Origin: Hoplostethus atlanticus | Lineage: Eukaryota; Chordata; Actinopteri; Trachichthyiformes; Trachichthyidae | Assembly (NCBI GenBank): GCA_034670405.1 | Contig: JAXDDX010000143.1 | Span: 530,501-594,500 of the forward strand | Length of the DNA: 64,000 nt | Direction of reading: 5' to 3' | Shown: one piece after another, positions 30,251-40,776 of the stretch | Position numbering within the stretch: position 1 is the stretch's first letter | Layout: every line of letters starts with the position of its first letter | Program-made: the position numbers and the translations under genes | The notes under the pieces: model-generated | Told to the model about the DNA's origin: nothing | Database searches by the model: none | Seen by the model: only the letters and a program-made list of their open reading frames with translations

Positions 30251-31093
30251 TTCTATCTTCTCGCAATCATATGCTAAACGGTTGCAGGTCAAAATTGTTA
30301 GCTGGCGGCTGGTTTGCTTGGAGTCTCGCAACCCCAGGGTTGGCGTTACATTTTTCGTCCGCCAGAGACTGCGACGAGCCTAATCCAGCTTCTTCCCCTC
30401 GAGCGGTCGGCATAGCCGCGCCGCTTCGAATACGGTTAGTGACTCCACAACAGGTGAGTGACAATTCCTCATATAAGGCAGCTCTCCGGCTGGGAGGGCT
30501 AACCTCTTATACGAAGCGTACTAACTAGCATACCGCTAATTGGTGAATTAGCACCGGCATCCGCTAGCTAATGCTAGCCGGCGGTCCGCTAATTACTCGG
30601 CACTTGGGGGTGTTTCCACCTCACATACAGGCTGTAGAGATTAGATCGGTTTGGTTTTCCACTGTATTATTAACCAGAGGTGTTTCCGCTTCGGAAGGTG
30701 GTACAATTGGGCGCTCGCCTCTACAGGCTGTAGAGGTTATATCGGCGAAGCTAGTCATACAGGCAGGGTGGGTTTTCCCACTCCATTATTAACCGGAGGT
30801 GCTTCCGCTTCTGATGATTGTACAACTGGACGCCCGTATGCCATTACGGTGAGCTAGCCCTCTGCTCTCGGAGAGGCTAGCCGCACATGCATAACCTTAG
30901 TTAAGGCTAAGCCGTGCATGTTAATACTGGTTGCTGTAGGTCTACAGTACAGCTTAATCTTGTTTTTTTTTGCAGTAGCTTGTCCTCCTTATTGCTAGTT
31001 ATTATTTAGAGGCGTGTAGTGGCGACAGTGTTTTCGCTGGCTATGCCATCTTATTGTTGACTGAGGCATTGTGTATTATAATGTTGGGGTCAC
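30251..31093 (+). other. DIRS leader
   Basis: Leader between the left terminal repeat and the gag-like frame. It holds two partly repeated blocks (GGTGTTTCCGCTTC near 30679 and GGTGCTTCCGCTTC near 30796, each after ATTATTAACC). No coding sequence recognised. Confidence 0.6.
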
Positions 31094-32689
31094 ATGCCTG
31101 CGGCACTTGCATGGCCCCCCTCCAAGCAGAGGACGGCCACGGACGGACAGGACGGTCCCGCCTGTCTAGGCGTAGAACACCTAAGAGAAGGGTTGTCTGA
31201 CAACCCATGCATGAACTGCAGTTTCATGCCGTGGGCATTAAAGCTTGCCAGACTGGCTGAGGTGGACAGCACCGGTTTGGGGAGCAGTCAGTTGCCCCCA
31301 TCTGGTGTAGCATCAGCACCCAGGAACCCCAAACGCCACAGGGCGGAGTCGGGGGGCCCCCCTAAGAAGAGAGTCAACTCTCTGGCCCTTAAGGTGGACG
31401 CCCTATCATCTGAGTTCGCTCAGATTAAGGCCCTCCTGCTGAACCTCCAGCCCGCTGACGGCGTAGCAGCCCCGGCGGTTAGCACCGCCGCTAGGAGCTC
31501 CCCTGATCGGGAGGAGGATGTGCTGTCCACGGCAGCTTCCTGCAGCCTATTCAATGAAGAGGAGGGAGTGGAGGAGGATGCAACCTCCCATACCTCTAAC
31601 GTTTTCTCCCAGGGGACCGGAGGCTGGCCGTATCACGGTAAAGCCCGCCATACGTATGGCCTTAGCACGCTTGGTGCTGGACGAAGCCCCTGTGGCCACT
31701 GCGCAGACAAGCGCATTCTTCAGGCAGGTTACCCAGCCCCTCAGCCTTCACTGTGCCCCCCTCAAAGCCTTACATTGAGGAGCTCCAGAGGTGCTGGCCA
31801 GATCCATGGTCCCTCGTCCCATCACACTAGTGACTGTAGGGCTTTGGCCGCTATGCAGGATGCAGGTAGCTATGGGTTGGATCGGATGCCCCCGGTAGAG
31901 CCATCTATTGCCTCCCTCATAGTCTCTCCTGACGAAGCTCTCAGACCCGATGCTCGCTGTCCCCGGCTGCAGTGCTGCATGACGGATGACCTCCTAAGGA
32001 GCTATGACATAGCTGCCCGTATGGGCCGCATTGGGAATTCGCTGTCACACCTCATACTGGCCTTGTCGCAGACCCTGCAGCAGTCAGGTGCGGACTCCTC
32101 AGCTCAGACCCTCAGCGATGAATCTCTGCAGGCCTTTGCCTTCATGTCTAGGGAGCTTGGTAGGTTGATGTCGACAGTGACCCTGGCAAGGCGCCAGGTC
32201 TGGCTGGCCCAGTCTCCCCTGTCATAGGCATGTCGTCGGAGCCTCCGCTCTCTCCCTGTGGTCCCGGGCGAGATGTTTGGCCCAGCAGCGCAGCAGGCCC
32301 TGGAGCGCAGTGTGCAAGTGGGCCAGGCTAGGCAGCAGTTTGCTGGATTACATAGAGGGCCTATGCCAGTTCAGAGGCAGAGACCCTCTCCGGTGTCAAA
32401 TCCCAGCCGCACTCAGCCACCTGCTCGCCTAGGCGCAGCAAGGGGCCAGCGCTATCAGGCACGAGGTGACACGTGCCTGCACGGCCGACGTTTCAGGTGC
32501 CAAGGGGACCGCTGCCTGGTCGTCGTCGCCCCCCCCACTGCCCCTAAGGGCTGGGGGGGGGTAGGACCTGAGACTCCCGGGCCGGCGGTCAGACGCTTCT
32601 CTCAGCAGCACCTCAGCTACTGGGGGAAGCACACCTCAGACCCTTGGGTGGTCTCAACACTATCCAAGGGGTACAAGCTACAATTCTGA
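31094..32689 (+). pseudogene. DIRS gag-like gene, broken
   Basis: A long frame rich in Pro, Ser, Ala and Arg from 31094, with PPKKRVNSLALKVDALSS near 31365. It is interrupted in the same frame by TAG at 32225-32227, continues through EMFGPAAQQALERSVQVG and stops again at TGA 32687-32689 after WVVSTLSKGYKLQF. DIRS gag-like proteins resemble this in position and composition. The two stops interrupt what looks like one continuous frame. Confidence 0.75.
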
Positions 32690-34160
32690 AGCCGGCCCCC
32701 AGCCTTCAGCGGGGTCAAAGAATCTGTGGTCAGAGACCCAGCAAAAGCCCTGGCCCTCCTGGCTGAGGGCCAGGGCTACAAAAGGACGCCATCGAAAAGG
32801 TAGGTCTACAGACACGGCTCAGGGGTCAGGCTTACCAATTCAAGGTTCTTCCTTTCGGGCTTTCCCTAGCCCCTCGGGTATTTACCAGATGCATGGCAGC
32901 AGCCCTGGCACCAATACAAGCCAGAGGTATGAGGGTCCTTCCATATCTGGACGACTGGTTAATCATCTCCCCGACCCGGGAGGGTGCGCTCAGAGACACG
33001 TCCACGCTCCTCTCCCATGTGAACCAACTGGGCCTTGTAGTAAACTACAGCAAGAGCAACATTACACCCAGTCAGAGCGTGGTCTACCTTGGGGTAACCC
33101 TTGACTCTCAGTCAATGAGAGCCACCCCTTCCCCAAAGCGGGTGGATGCCATATTACACCTCCTATGTCGCTTTCGACAGGACAGGCTCTTCCTCCGGCT
33201 ACTGGGCATGCTGACAACGGCATCCGCAGTGGTACCATTGGGCCTCCTCTCCTTGCGTCCCCTTCAGATGTGGTTGAATGGCCTCCACTTGGACCCCAAG
33301 TGGCACAGAGGCAGGAGGGTCAGAGTGGCCAGGCAGTGCCTCTTCACCCTGAAACCATGGAGGAGGGCATATTTAACCAGAGGTGTTCCCTTGGGAGTCA
33401 TACCGTCCCGTCGGGAAGTGGTAGAGACAGACTCCTCCCTGTTAGGGTGGGGAGCTGTCTGGCAGCACAGGACTGCCAGAGGGCTATGGAACACGCAGCA
33501 GACGTTGGAGCACATAAATGTGCTGGAGCTCCGCACTGTATATGGGGCACTCAAAGCCTTTCTTCCAGCCCCGAGGAACCGTCATGTACTCATCTGGACA
33601 GACAACACCTCAACGGTTTACCAGATAAACCATTAAGGGGGCACCAGGTCCAGACAGTGTCTGCGGGTGTCACAACAGCTTCTCACTTGGGCCTTTCCCC
33701 GCTTCTTGAGCCTCAGGGCCATGCATCTCCCAGGGGTGCAGAACTGCGCAGCAGATCTGCTTTCCCGCCAGAGGCCACCCTCGGGGGAGTGGAAGCTCCA
33801 CCCAGAGGTGATAGGCAGGATTTGGGGCAAATACGGCAGAGCAGAGGTGGACCTCTTCGCCTCGGAGGCATCGACACACTGCCCCCTTTGGTTCTCCTTG
33901 ATGGAGAAGACCAGCCCACTGGGATGGGATGCTCTGGCTCATGCTTGGCCAGACTGCCTTCTCTATGCCTTTCCCCCGATTCCCCTGATACTCGTGACAT
34001 TGGACAGAGTCCAAGGAGACTGCCACAGGCTACTCCTGGTTTCCGGTGCTACTAAGGCTCCTCGACGGAGTGCCATGGCACCTCCCGAGGAGGCCAGACC
34101 TCCTGTCACAACTGGAAGGTCGCATATGGCACCCGGACCCGGGTCGCCTACAGCTGTGTG
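32690..34160 (+). pseudogene. DIRS reverse transcriptase/RNase H, broken
   Basis: YQFKVLPFGLSLAPRVFT and LPYLDDWLI (the catalytic Asp pair) are present near 32830-32960, with the RNase H part ending WTDNTSTVYQINH. The fingers and first part of the palm, including the first catalytic Asp, are missing: the frame passes from a gag-RT linker to the LPFG block at about 32805-32820. A TAA at 33634-33636 interrupts the same frame, which then continues through HLPGVQNCAADLLSR and VDLFASEASTHCPLW. A further frame shift lies between about 34045 and 34150. Confidence 0.85.
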
Positions 34161-35219
34161 TCTGGCCCTTGAAGGCCAAGACCCGCTTCTAATGGCTTGC
34201 GACCAATCAGTTGTTCAGACTATTCTGAACTCAAGGGCACCTTCCACCAGGGTTCAGTATGCTAACCGATGGAAGCTGTTCTCCGAGTGGTGCAGGGCAC
34301 ATAATGAGGTGCCTGAGAGTTGCTCAGTGGCTGTGATACTGCGCTTCCTGCAGTCCCTGCTGGATGGCAATAGACGTGCCTCCACCTTAAAGGTCTACGT
34401 GGCTGCTATTTCAGCGGGGCATATTCAAGTAGGCAACCAGTCAGTGGGGTCTCACTATCTGGTTACGCGTTTTCTGAGGGGAGCCCACAGGCTGGACCCT
34501 CCACGGGCCATCAAAATGCCCTCATGGGATCTGCACCTGGTACTAGACACCCTTGGTCAGCCCCCATATGAGCCATTGGGGCAGGCTGAACTGAGGTGGC
34601 TGTCTGGTAAGACAGCGTTCCTACTGCCCATCGCTTCGGCAACAGCGTGGGGGGCGAGCTCCATGCCTTGTCAGTAAGCCAGTCATGCATGCGCTGGAAT
34701 GCAGATGGTTCAGGGGTGACACTCTGGCCCAATCCATCCTTTCTTCCCAAAAGGCTGTCTCCCTCTCATGTCAACCAGGTGCTCGAGCTAGCGGCATTTA
34801 ACCCCCCAGATGCACTGAGGGAGAATAATGAGATATTGGAGCCACTGTGCCCGGTGCAGGCGCTCAAGGCTTATGTGGAAGCAACTGCTAGCTTGCGTAC
34901 GACTGACAGTCTCTTCATTTGCCATGGGGGGCACAGGAGAGGAGAGGCCCTGTCAAAGCAGAGGCTCTCTAATTGGATTGTTGATGTGATCTTGAGTGCT
35001 TACAGATCGCAGGGGCTACCCGTACCCATAAACGTTCACTGCCACTCTACAAGGAGTATATGTACGTCCTGGGCGGCCCTGAAGGGAGTGCCGCTAAAGG
35101 AAATTTGTGGGGCTGCTACCTGGGCTTCGCCATGCACCTTTTCCTGCTTCTACAGGGTCAACGTGGCCGCCCCCCACGCTGTTGCAGCAGCGGTTTTACC
35201 CGCGCCTTCGGCCCCTTAG
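34160..35219 (+). pseudogene. DIRS tyrosine recombinase, frameshifted
   Basis: The N-terminal part SRAPSTRVQYANRWKLFSEW and VYVAAISAGH reads in one frame to TAA 34675-34677. The catalytic part reads in another frame from about 34647: GELHALSVS, then HCHSTRSICTSWA (H-x-x-R) and TWASPCTFSCFYRV with the nucleophile Tyr. The shift falls in the G-rich stretch at box I, where the first catalytic Arg should be; that Arg is not seen in either frame. In DIRS elements this enzyme integrates a circular DNA. Confidence 0.88.
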
Positions 35220-35260
35220 TGTGGTAAGGCCTTCCTCTTGACCTTGTTGGTATGAGTCAT

Positions 35261-35351
35261 CCAGTGCTTAAGCACCGCCTCTGGCGGTCAGGAAGAATGA
35301 ACTAGAACGAGGGTTACGAATGTAACCACGGTTCTATGAATTCTGGATGAC
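35261..35351 (+). repeat. DIRS internal complementary region
   Basis: 35261-35308 is the inverse of the left end (30084-30130) with one substitution and one extra base. 35306-35351 is the exact inverse of the right end (35544-35589). The two halves overlap at AAC, the complement of the terminal GTT. This is the arrangement thought to template end-joining into a circle in DIRS replication. Confidence 0.92.
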
Positions 35352-35397
35352 TGCCAGAGTTCTCTGTCACTCAGAATCGTGGCGAGAAGATTCTGTT

Positions 35398-35589
35398 GGA
35401 ACAGATTACTGGATGACGGGGGATTTTATACTGGGGGCATGCCCTATGTCATCCCAGGTCACAGGTGACTTTGTTGGTATAATTACTCGACCTGCGCTTG
35501 CGCGAGATGGACAAGATCCAGTGCTTAAGCACCGCCTCTGGCGGTCATCCAGAATTCATAGAACCGTGGTTACATTCGTAACCCTCGTT
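35398..35589 (+). repeat. DIRS right inverted terminal repeat with extension
   Basis: 35398-35547 mirrors the left repeat. 35544-35589 is the extra right end, ending CGTAACCCTCGTT, present only here and in the internal complementary region. Confidence 0.93.
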
Positions 35590-36567
35590 TTCAACAGACA
35601 GAGGGCGACAGAAAGCGTCCTGCTGACATGATATCTGCAATGTTGAATTTCTGTCCAGTACTGAAGGTTTCACCATATAGAAGTCCCTTAGTGAAAAGTA
35701 GTATCTCTTTAACCTCAGAGTCCAAACATGACTTGTGTTCATGATAATGGAGAACAAAGACCAAGAAATGGAAACCATCAAGGCAGCACTTGGGACCGGT
35801 GGTGTTTGGTTACCTACGTCTAATCATTTATCACTTTAACATCAGTTGTTGCTCCAATTCTGACAACATCAGAGGGTTTGTAAGTGTTGGTGACTAATGA
35901 TATGCTTTTGGTGAATCAATGCTGTTGATCTGTATTCAGGGAAGCTTCAACATGAAGATGCATCCATAATGCACTCTGCAGTACCTCCATGCAGTTCAAT
36001 GAGGGGCTACCAGAGTCAAGGTTAAAGGACGCCGAGGCGCTCTTCTGTTGTGTGCAAAAGTTAAAACACCTTTATTTTCCTATGACTGCCTGACATGAAA
36101 AATATGAAGCAAAATGTGCTGAGGGAGTCTGACAGGAAGAGGGATCTGAGGGATCTTGTGTTGGAGCGTAGAAGTTTGCAGACTCTGCACAGGGTTAGTT
36201 TGGCATCTATGCTGAAACATGGACAGTAGAATAGAAAAATAAAGGCTTTTTAAACGTTTGCACACAAGGTGGAAGACGACAGGTAAAGTGGAGATTGTGG
36301 AGATTGTGGATAGCTCCTACTCTCGTCCAATAATAATCTTTTTTTTTAAGGAAAGTAAACGGTCAAGTGATGCCAAGCTGCAGGCAACAGCTCCTCGTGG
36401 GTTCACAGGGAGTATGAAGAGGAAGTGGTGGGGGGGGTCACCCTGCCTTAAGGAACTGCTAACCCTAAACAAAAATAGTCTGGGTTGCAGTTTTAGTGTC
36501 CATGATGGTCTGAATGTGTTTCAGAGGCTTTTCACCCTGACGAGAATACTGGTCTATCCTTATGGCA
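35590..36567. other. clcn1 3' flank
   Basis: No exon or repeat recognised apart from the candidate poly-A signal. Confidence 0.5.
36071..36076 (-). terminator. candidate polyadenylation signal of clcn1
   Basis: AATAAA on the minus strand, the first seen downstream of the clcn1 stop, giving a 3' UTR of about 1.3 kb. That UTR would contain two repeats (36568-36757 and 36919-37000). Weak evidence, since short signals occur by chance. Confidence 0.35.
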
Positions 36568-36757
36568 GAGAGAGAGAGAAGTTGGTGAAGGACAATAAAT
36601 GATACAAATGCAGCATTCGAGAGACTTTGGAGAGGAAACAAAAAGCTGCAGATGGAGGTTGTGAGACTCCAACAGCCCAGCTGACCTCACACTGCGGTTG
36701 CCTGGATACCACTTCACCGGGAGGCGGTGTGGTGTTGGAATTTGGGGCCACAATAGA
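36568..36757. repeat. duplicate of clcn1 intron segment 44320-44531
   Basis: GACAATAAATGATACAAATG through GCTGCAGATGGAGGTTGTG, CACTGCGGTTGCCTGGATAC and TTTGGGGCCACAATAGAC matches the intron copy with few differences and one 22-bp gap. A GA repeat follows at 36761-36804. Confidence 0.9.
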
Positions 36758-36758
36758 C

Positions 36759-36803
<45 letters not shown>

Positions 36804-36918
36804 CACAGTTATAGTGTCAATAAACAAATCCATACAGAGTTTATGGAAGACAGAGAGACAGGTAGTGGCTGGTCACATGACCAGACAGGACAAGGGGGGG
36901 GGGGTGTGTGTGTGCATT

Positions 36919-37000
36919 ACATTACATTACATTACAGTCATTTAGCAGACGCTTTTATCCAAAGCGACTTACAATAAGTGCATTCAACATAGGTAGGCAA
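36919..37000. repeat. teleost interspersed repeat
   Basis: (ATTAC)n followed by CATTTAGCAGACGCTTTTAT and CAAAGCGACTTACAA, a sequence very common in teleost genomes. The family name is not assigned. Confidence 0.75.
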
Positions 37001-37365
37001 GAAAACTACTAGTCACCAGAAATCGTAAGTGCATTTCCTTCCTAAACAAGCAACTAAGAGCATAACTAGTGTTAAGGTAAGAGTGCAATAAGTTAGCAAC
37101 CTACTATATCTTAAACAAATGAGACAAATGAGACAAATAAGAGAATCAAATAACAAGAGCTAAGACAAATAAGTGAACCAAATGAACAAGAGCCAATAAA
37201 CAAGAGCTTCTCTCTACCCTCCCTACTGACAGGGGGAGACACCGTGGGAGAGAGAGGGGTGAGAAGGGGGCAGAGGGGCAGATTAAGAACAGCAAGAGAG
37301 ACTATCAGATACTCACACCAATAAAAAACAGAAAATATCCTTTGTAAAAAAAACACTTCTATCTA

Positions 37366-37824
37366 CTAAACCATGGGCTCGTCTTCATCACTCTGCTCCT
37401 CCTCCTCGGGGTGTACCTGTAGGGGCCTCAGGGAGGAGAGAGGGATGGAGGAGGGAGGAGGAGAAGAAGAAGGAGTAGAAGGAGGGACGGGGGGAGGACA
37501 GGAGGAGGGAGGGAGGATGGGGCTGCTGTTCTTGTTGGTTGAGTTCTCCTCCTCCTCCTCCTTCGCCACGCCCTCGAGCCACACCTCCGTCTCATTCTCG
37601 TGGTGCTGATGATGCTGATGGTGGTGGTGATGATGATGTAGGTGGTGGCGAGGGGCAGAGGGAGGCTTGGGGAGCTCATGGGAGAGAGGGGAGGCGGCGG
37701 AGGGGGCGGGGGGAGGCGGCGGAGGCTTGGCAGCCGAGTTGTGGCTGCTGATGTCGCGGAAGCTGGCCAAAGGGGGGCGGAGCCTAACGCCGGAGCGCGT
37801 GGAGCCCTCGATGGCCTTCTGGAG
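37366..37824 (-). CDS. clcn1: clcn1 last exon with His-rich and acidic tail
   Basis: 152 codons and a TAG stop. [24 protein letters not shown] closes CBS2 as in human [23 protein letters not shown]. Then come a Pro-rich run ([10 protein letters not shown]), thirteen His among sixteen residues ([16 protein letters not shown]), an acidic/Asn part (EEEEENSTN), a Pro/Ser-rich stretch and the end [13 protein letters not shown], like human DEEDEDELIL. The simple-sequence tail is the least conserved part of the protein. Confidence 0.95.
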   Translation of the reverse strand, partial: LQKAIEGSTRSGVRLRPPLASFRDISSHNSAAKPPPPPPAPSAASPLSHELPKPPSAPRHHLHHHHHHHQHHQHHENETEVWLEGVAKEEEEENSTNKNSSPILPPSSCPPPVPPSTPSSSPPPSSIPLSSLRPLQVHPEEEEQSDEDEPMV

Positions 37825-40738
37825 CTGGGGGAGGAAGGAGGAGGAAGGAGGAGATATGATAGGGAAGGAGTAAGGATGGAGGAGGAGAGAGACAGATGGA
37901 TAGGAAGTAACAGATGGGGGGGGGGGGGGAGAAGGGAAAGAAAAGGGAGATGAAGCGGTAAGAGGGGGGAGATAGAGTGAGAGTGAGAGGAGGGGTATGG
38001 AGAGAGGAAGGAAGGGGGGAGAGAAGAGAGGGAGAGACAGAAAGAATGAAGCAAATCAAAGAGAGCGTATTGATTATCAGAAACCGATCGGACGGTTTCT
38101 CCTCTGAAGACTCCTGAACTCAATCAAATCAGCTTTTTATGTTCCATGTGACCTTCATCACTCTCACACACACACACACACACTCTGATGAACCCTCTTA
38201 CCTCTTTGAGCGCCACCACCCCCACCAGCTTGCCGATACTGGTGACATAAGCGTGGCTCAGCCCCAGCAGAGAGAATAATGTGTGGGTCTGCAGAGGAGG
38301 AAGAGGGAAAGGTCACACGTCAAATTACGGCCTCAAACCTCTCGTGTTCAGGACGGACGTCTTACAGCCGCATTCAGACGATTTACAGGCTCAGTCTAGA
38401 CGCAAGGTCACGGAGACGGGAAGATGAAAGGAAACTGGCACCGGGTTCGAGGTGGAAGGAAGAGAGAGTCACTGGGTGCTAAGTATCACCTACCACAGTA
38501 CATTCAGGATGAGCTGTTCATAAGCATCATCATATCCTGACTCCTGCACACATCGACCACATAAACCAACAGGGACGAGGTGTCGACATGCCTCAGCATC
38601 CTGGGTAATGTCTGCATGCTCCAGCCTATCAGGGCTGTTATGGAAACGGAAAACGTGCACCAAGTGAAGAACTCGAATGATATTGGAGTGATAATGTGCA
38701 TGGAAACTCAACAACAGGAGGCAGATTTACAAGATGATGTTAAGATTTAAACCTCAATCTGGCCAGCTGGAGCAGATTCAGTAACCAAACCAGTAACCAA
38801 ATACGAACCGCCAAGATGCCTGAAAATGTGCGAACCGTGGTGACGATGGTTAGGAGTGAAAACGCCATCTGGACTGATGCTCATGTTTCTTCATGTGTTC
38901 TTAACTGGTATGAACACCAGAGAAGAGCAGACAAGTCCATCATGGTAGATCAAGTGACAGACTGGAACCAGGTTGGTTTGGACTCTCTAACCTGGTGGGA
39001 TGACAGGTTACCAAAACTCAACCAATCAACCGGCTGCTGGGGGGTCATGGGACTTCTGGTGTACGACACGTTTTCCCACTACGGTTTGGACCAAAGAGAA
39101 CAAACAGTCGGTGTGATCCTGTCAGAACTGGTTAGCAGCAGGAGCAGGGAGGTTAGCTGAATAAAGCTACCGGTGAGGTGTCCCTTGAGCAAGGCACTCA
39201 ACTCCCAACCAGTGGAGCTGCTCCAGGGCCAACAGCTGAAGACTGTGGTTGCACTGGGCAGCTTCCAGTATGAACGCTTGCTCTGTTGATGTTCCCTGGA
39301 TAAATAAATCTGTTCCCAGTGAAAAAGGAAAAGGGTTTGTGTCTCTCTCCATTGAGGTGCAGGACACAGTCGGTGTTTTTCATGCCATTACCCCGTCAAG
39401 GTCATCCACGTACGAGGCTGAATCATCCATATGAGGCTGAATCAGACGCTACAGAGGTAAACAACTTCATGAGCGGCGCGTGGGAACGGCAACCTGAAAC
39501 TCAAAGGCTTCTCTCTGTGAGATGAGCTGCTTTCATATGCTGCTTGTGACCTTCCTGCTTGTATAACAGCACTTATAAAAAAAAAAAAAATACAGTAAAT
39601 ATAGTTGTTCATCATGAATTCCCAGCATGCAATCACATCAATTGCTGGGTTTCCATTCAGGTAATCTCATGCAAATTGTGATGTATCAAATGGGAGAGGT
39701 TGAATGAAAATGGGAAATTTCAATAAAATGTCATCGGTTGTTTCAATAAAGAAACATGCATGAACAGCGATGGAAACACATCTGTCTACCATGTCCTCCC
39801 AGAAGTCTCCATCGTGGTTGTGTAGCATCAGGCATGTTCATCTTCAGACAGCATGAAATATCAGCAGCATTACAATGATGATATTTGTCTAATCAATTGA
39901 AATTGTTTTCCATTTTTATCATTTTTTTTTATCATGGATAAAAAATACCTTCTCTGTGAAGGACTGAGGAAGTACAGGCGTTGCTACTGTGCCTGATGAC
40001 CTCGGTTATGTGGACCCAACAGCGCTGAGGCTGCAGAGTGATTTTGGCACTCGGAGAAAACATTTGAACTTTTAACAAAAGAGTGCCGAGCATCAAATGG
40101 GTTTTCAATTGTAGCTTAGCAAGGGAGTCTCATGCCCTCTCTACGGATAAATCAATACTCATATCCATGACTACCATCAGGTGTGCCTAAAGAGATTAAA
40201 CATCACACACCAAAACGTGTCCTTTCTATCACCTCTAAATCTACGCTGACCTCCGTGACGTCAGCTCGCCCCGTATCTATTTACCGGCTTTTGACAGCTT
40301 GCCCTCTCAACCGACCTTGTGTAATGACGTCCTCTCGACCAGCTGGAAAGGGGAGGGGTCTATTCGGATCTGATCGATTTCCATTGGCTCGTCCACCTCT
40401 GCCTCTTCCCACGCTTTGATCTGTGGCAGCAAATAGGAAGCAAGGTCAGGGAGCCGGGGGTTAGTTCAGAGTCTCCCTCATGACGGAGGAATAATCCAAG
40501 ACCAAGACTAACAGGAGGCTGGAGGGAAAGCTGAGGATCTGTTTGTGTGGTTTATTTCCAAAAGGTTAATAATGAAGTTGTTTTTCATCCGTCGGTCCAC
40601 GTGTCCTGGTCCAGGTCCAGGTGGGCACGTCGATCCACCGATTCATTATTAACCTTTTGTAAATAAATGAACAAAAAGTAAGACTGCAATGCAAAGAGAC
40701 CAACACAATGAGCTGGATGTGCATTTGGCTGATAGAAA

Positions 40739-40776
<38 letters not shown>

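Larger units (their letters stand above)
30084..35589 (+). mobile_element. DIRS-type tyrosine-recombinase retrotransposon
   Basis: A 5.5-kb element between the genes. It has inverted terminal repeats, an internal complementary region, and remnants of gag-like, reverse transcriptase/RNase H and tyrosine recombinase genes in DIRS order. Both ends carry GTT (30084-30086 and 35587-35589), the trinucleotide DIRS elements share with their target; there is no target-site duplication, as known for this order. The reading frames are broken, so this copy is not autonomous. Confidence 0.92.

Noticed and set aside
31094..32227. A 377-codon frame considered as a host gene
   Set aside because: It lies within the DIRS ends, directly before the reverse transcriptase, in the gag position.
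38816..39160. A 114-residue open frame
   Set aside because: It overlaps the MITE copy C; copies A and B do not keep the frame.
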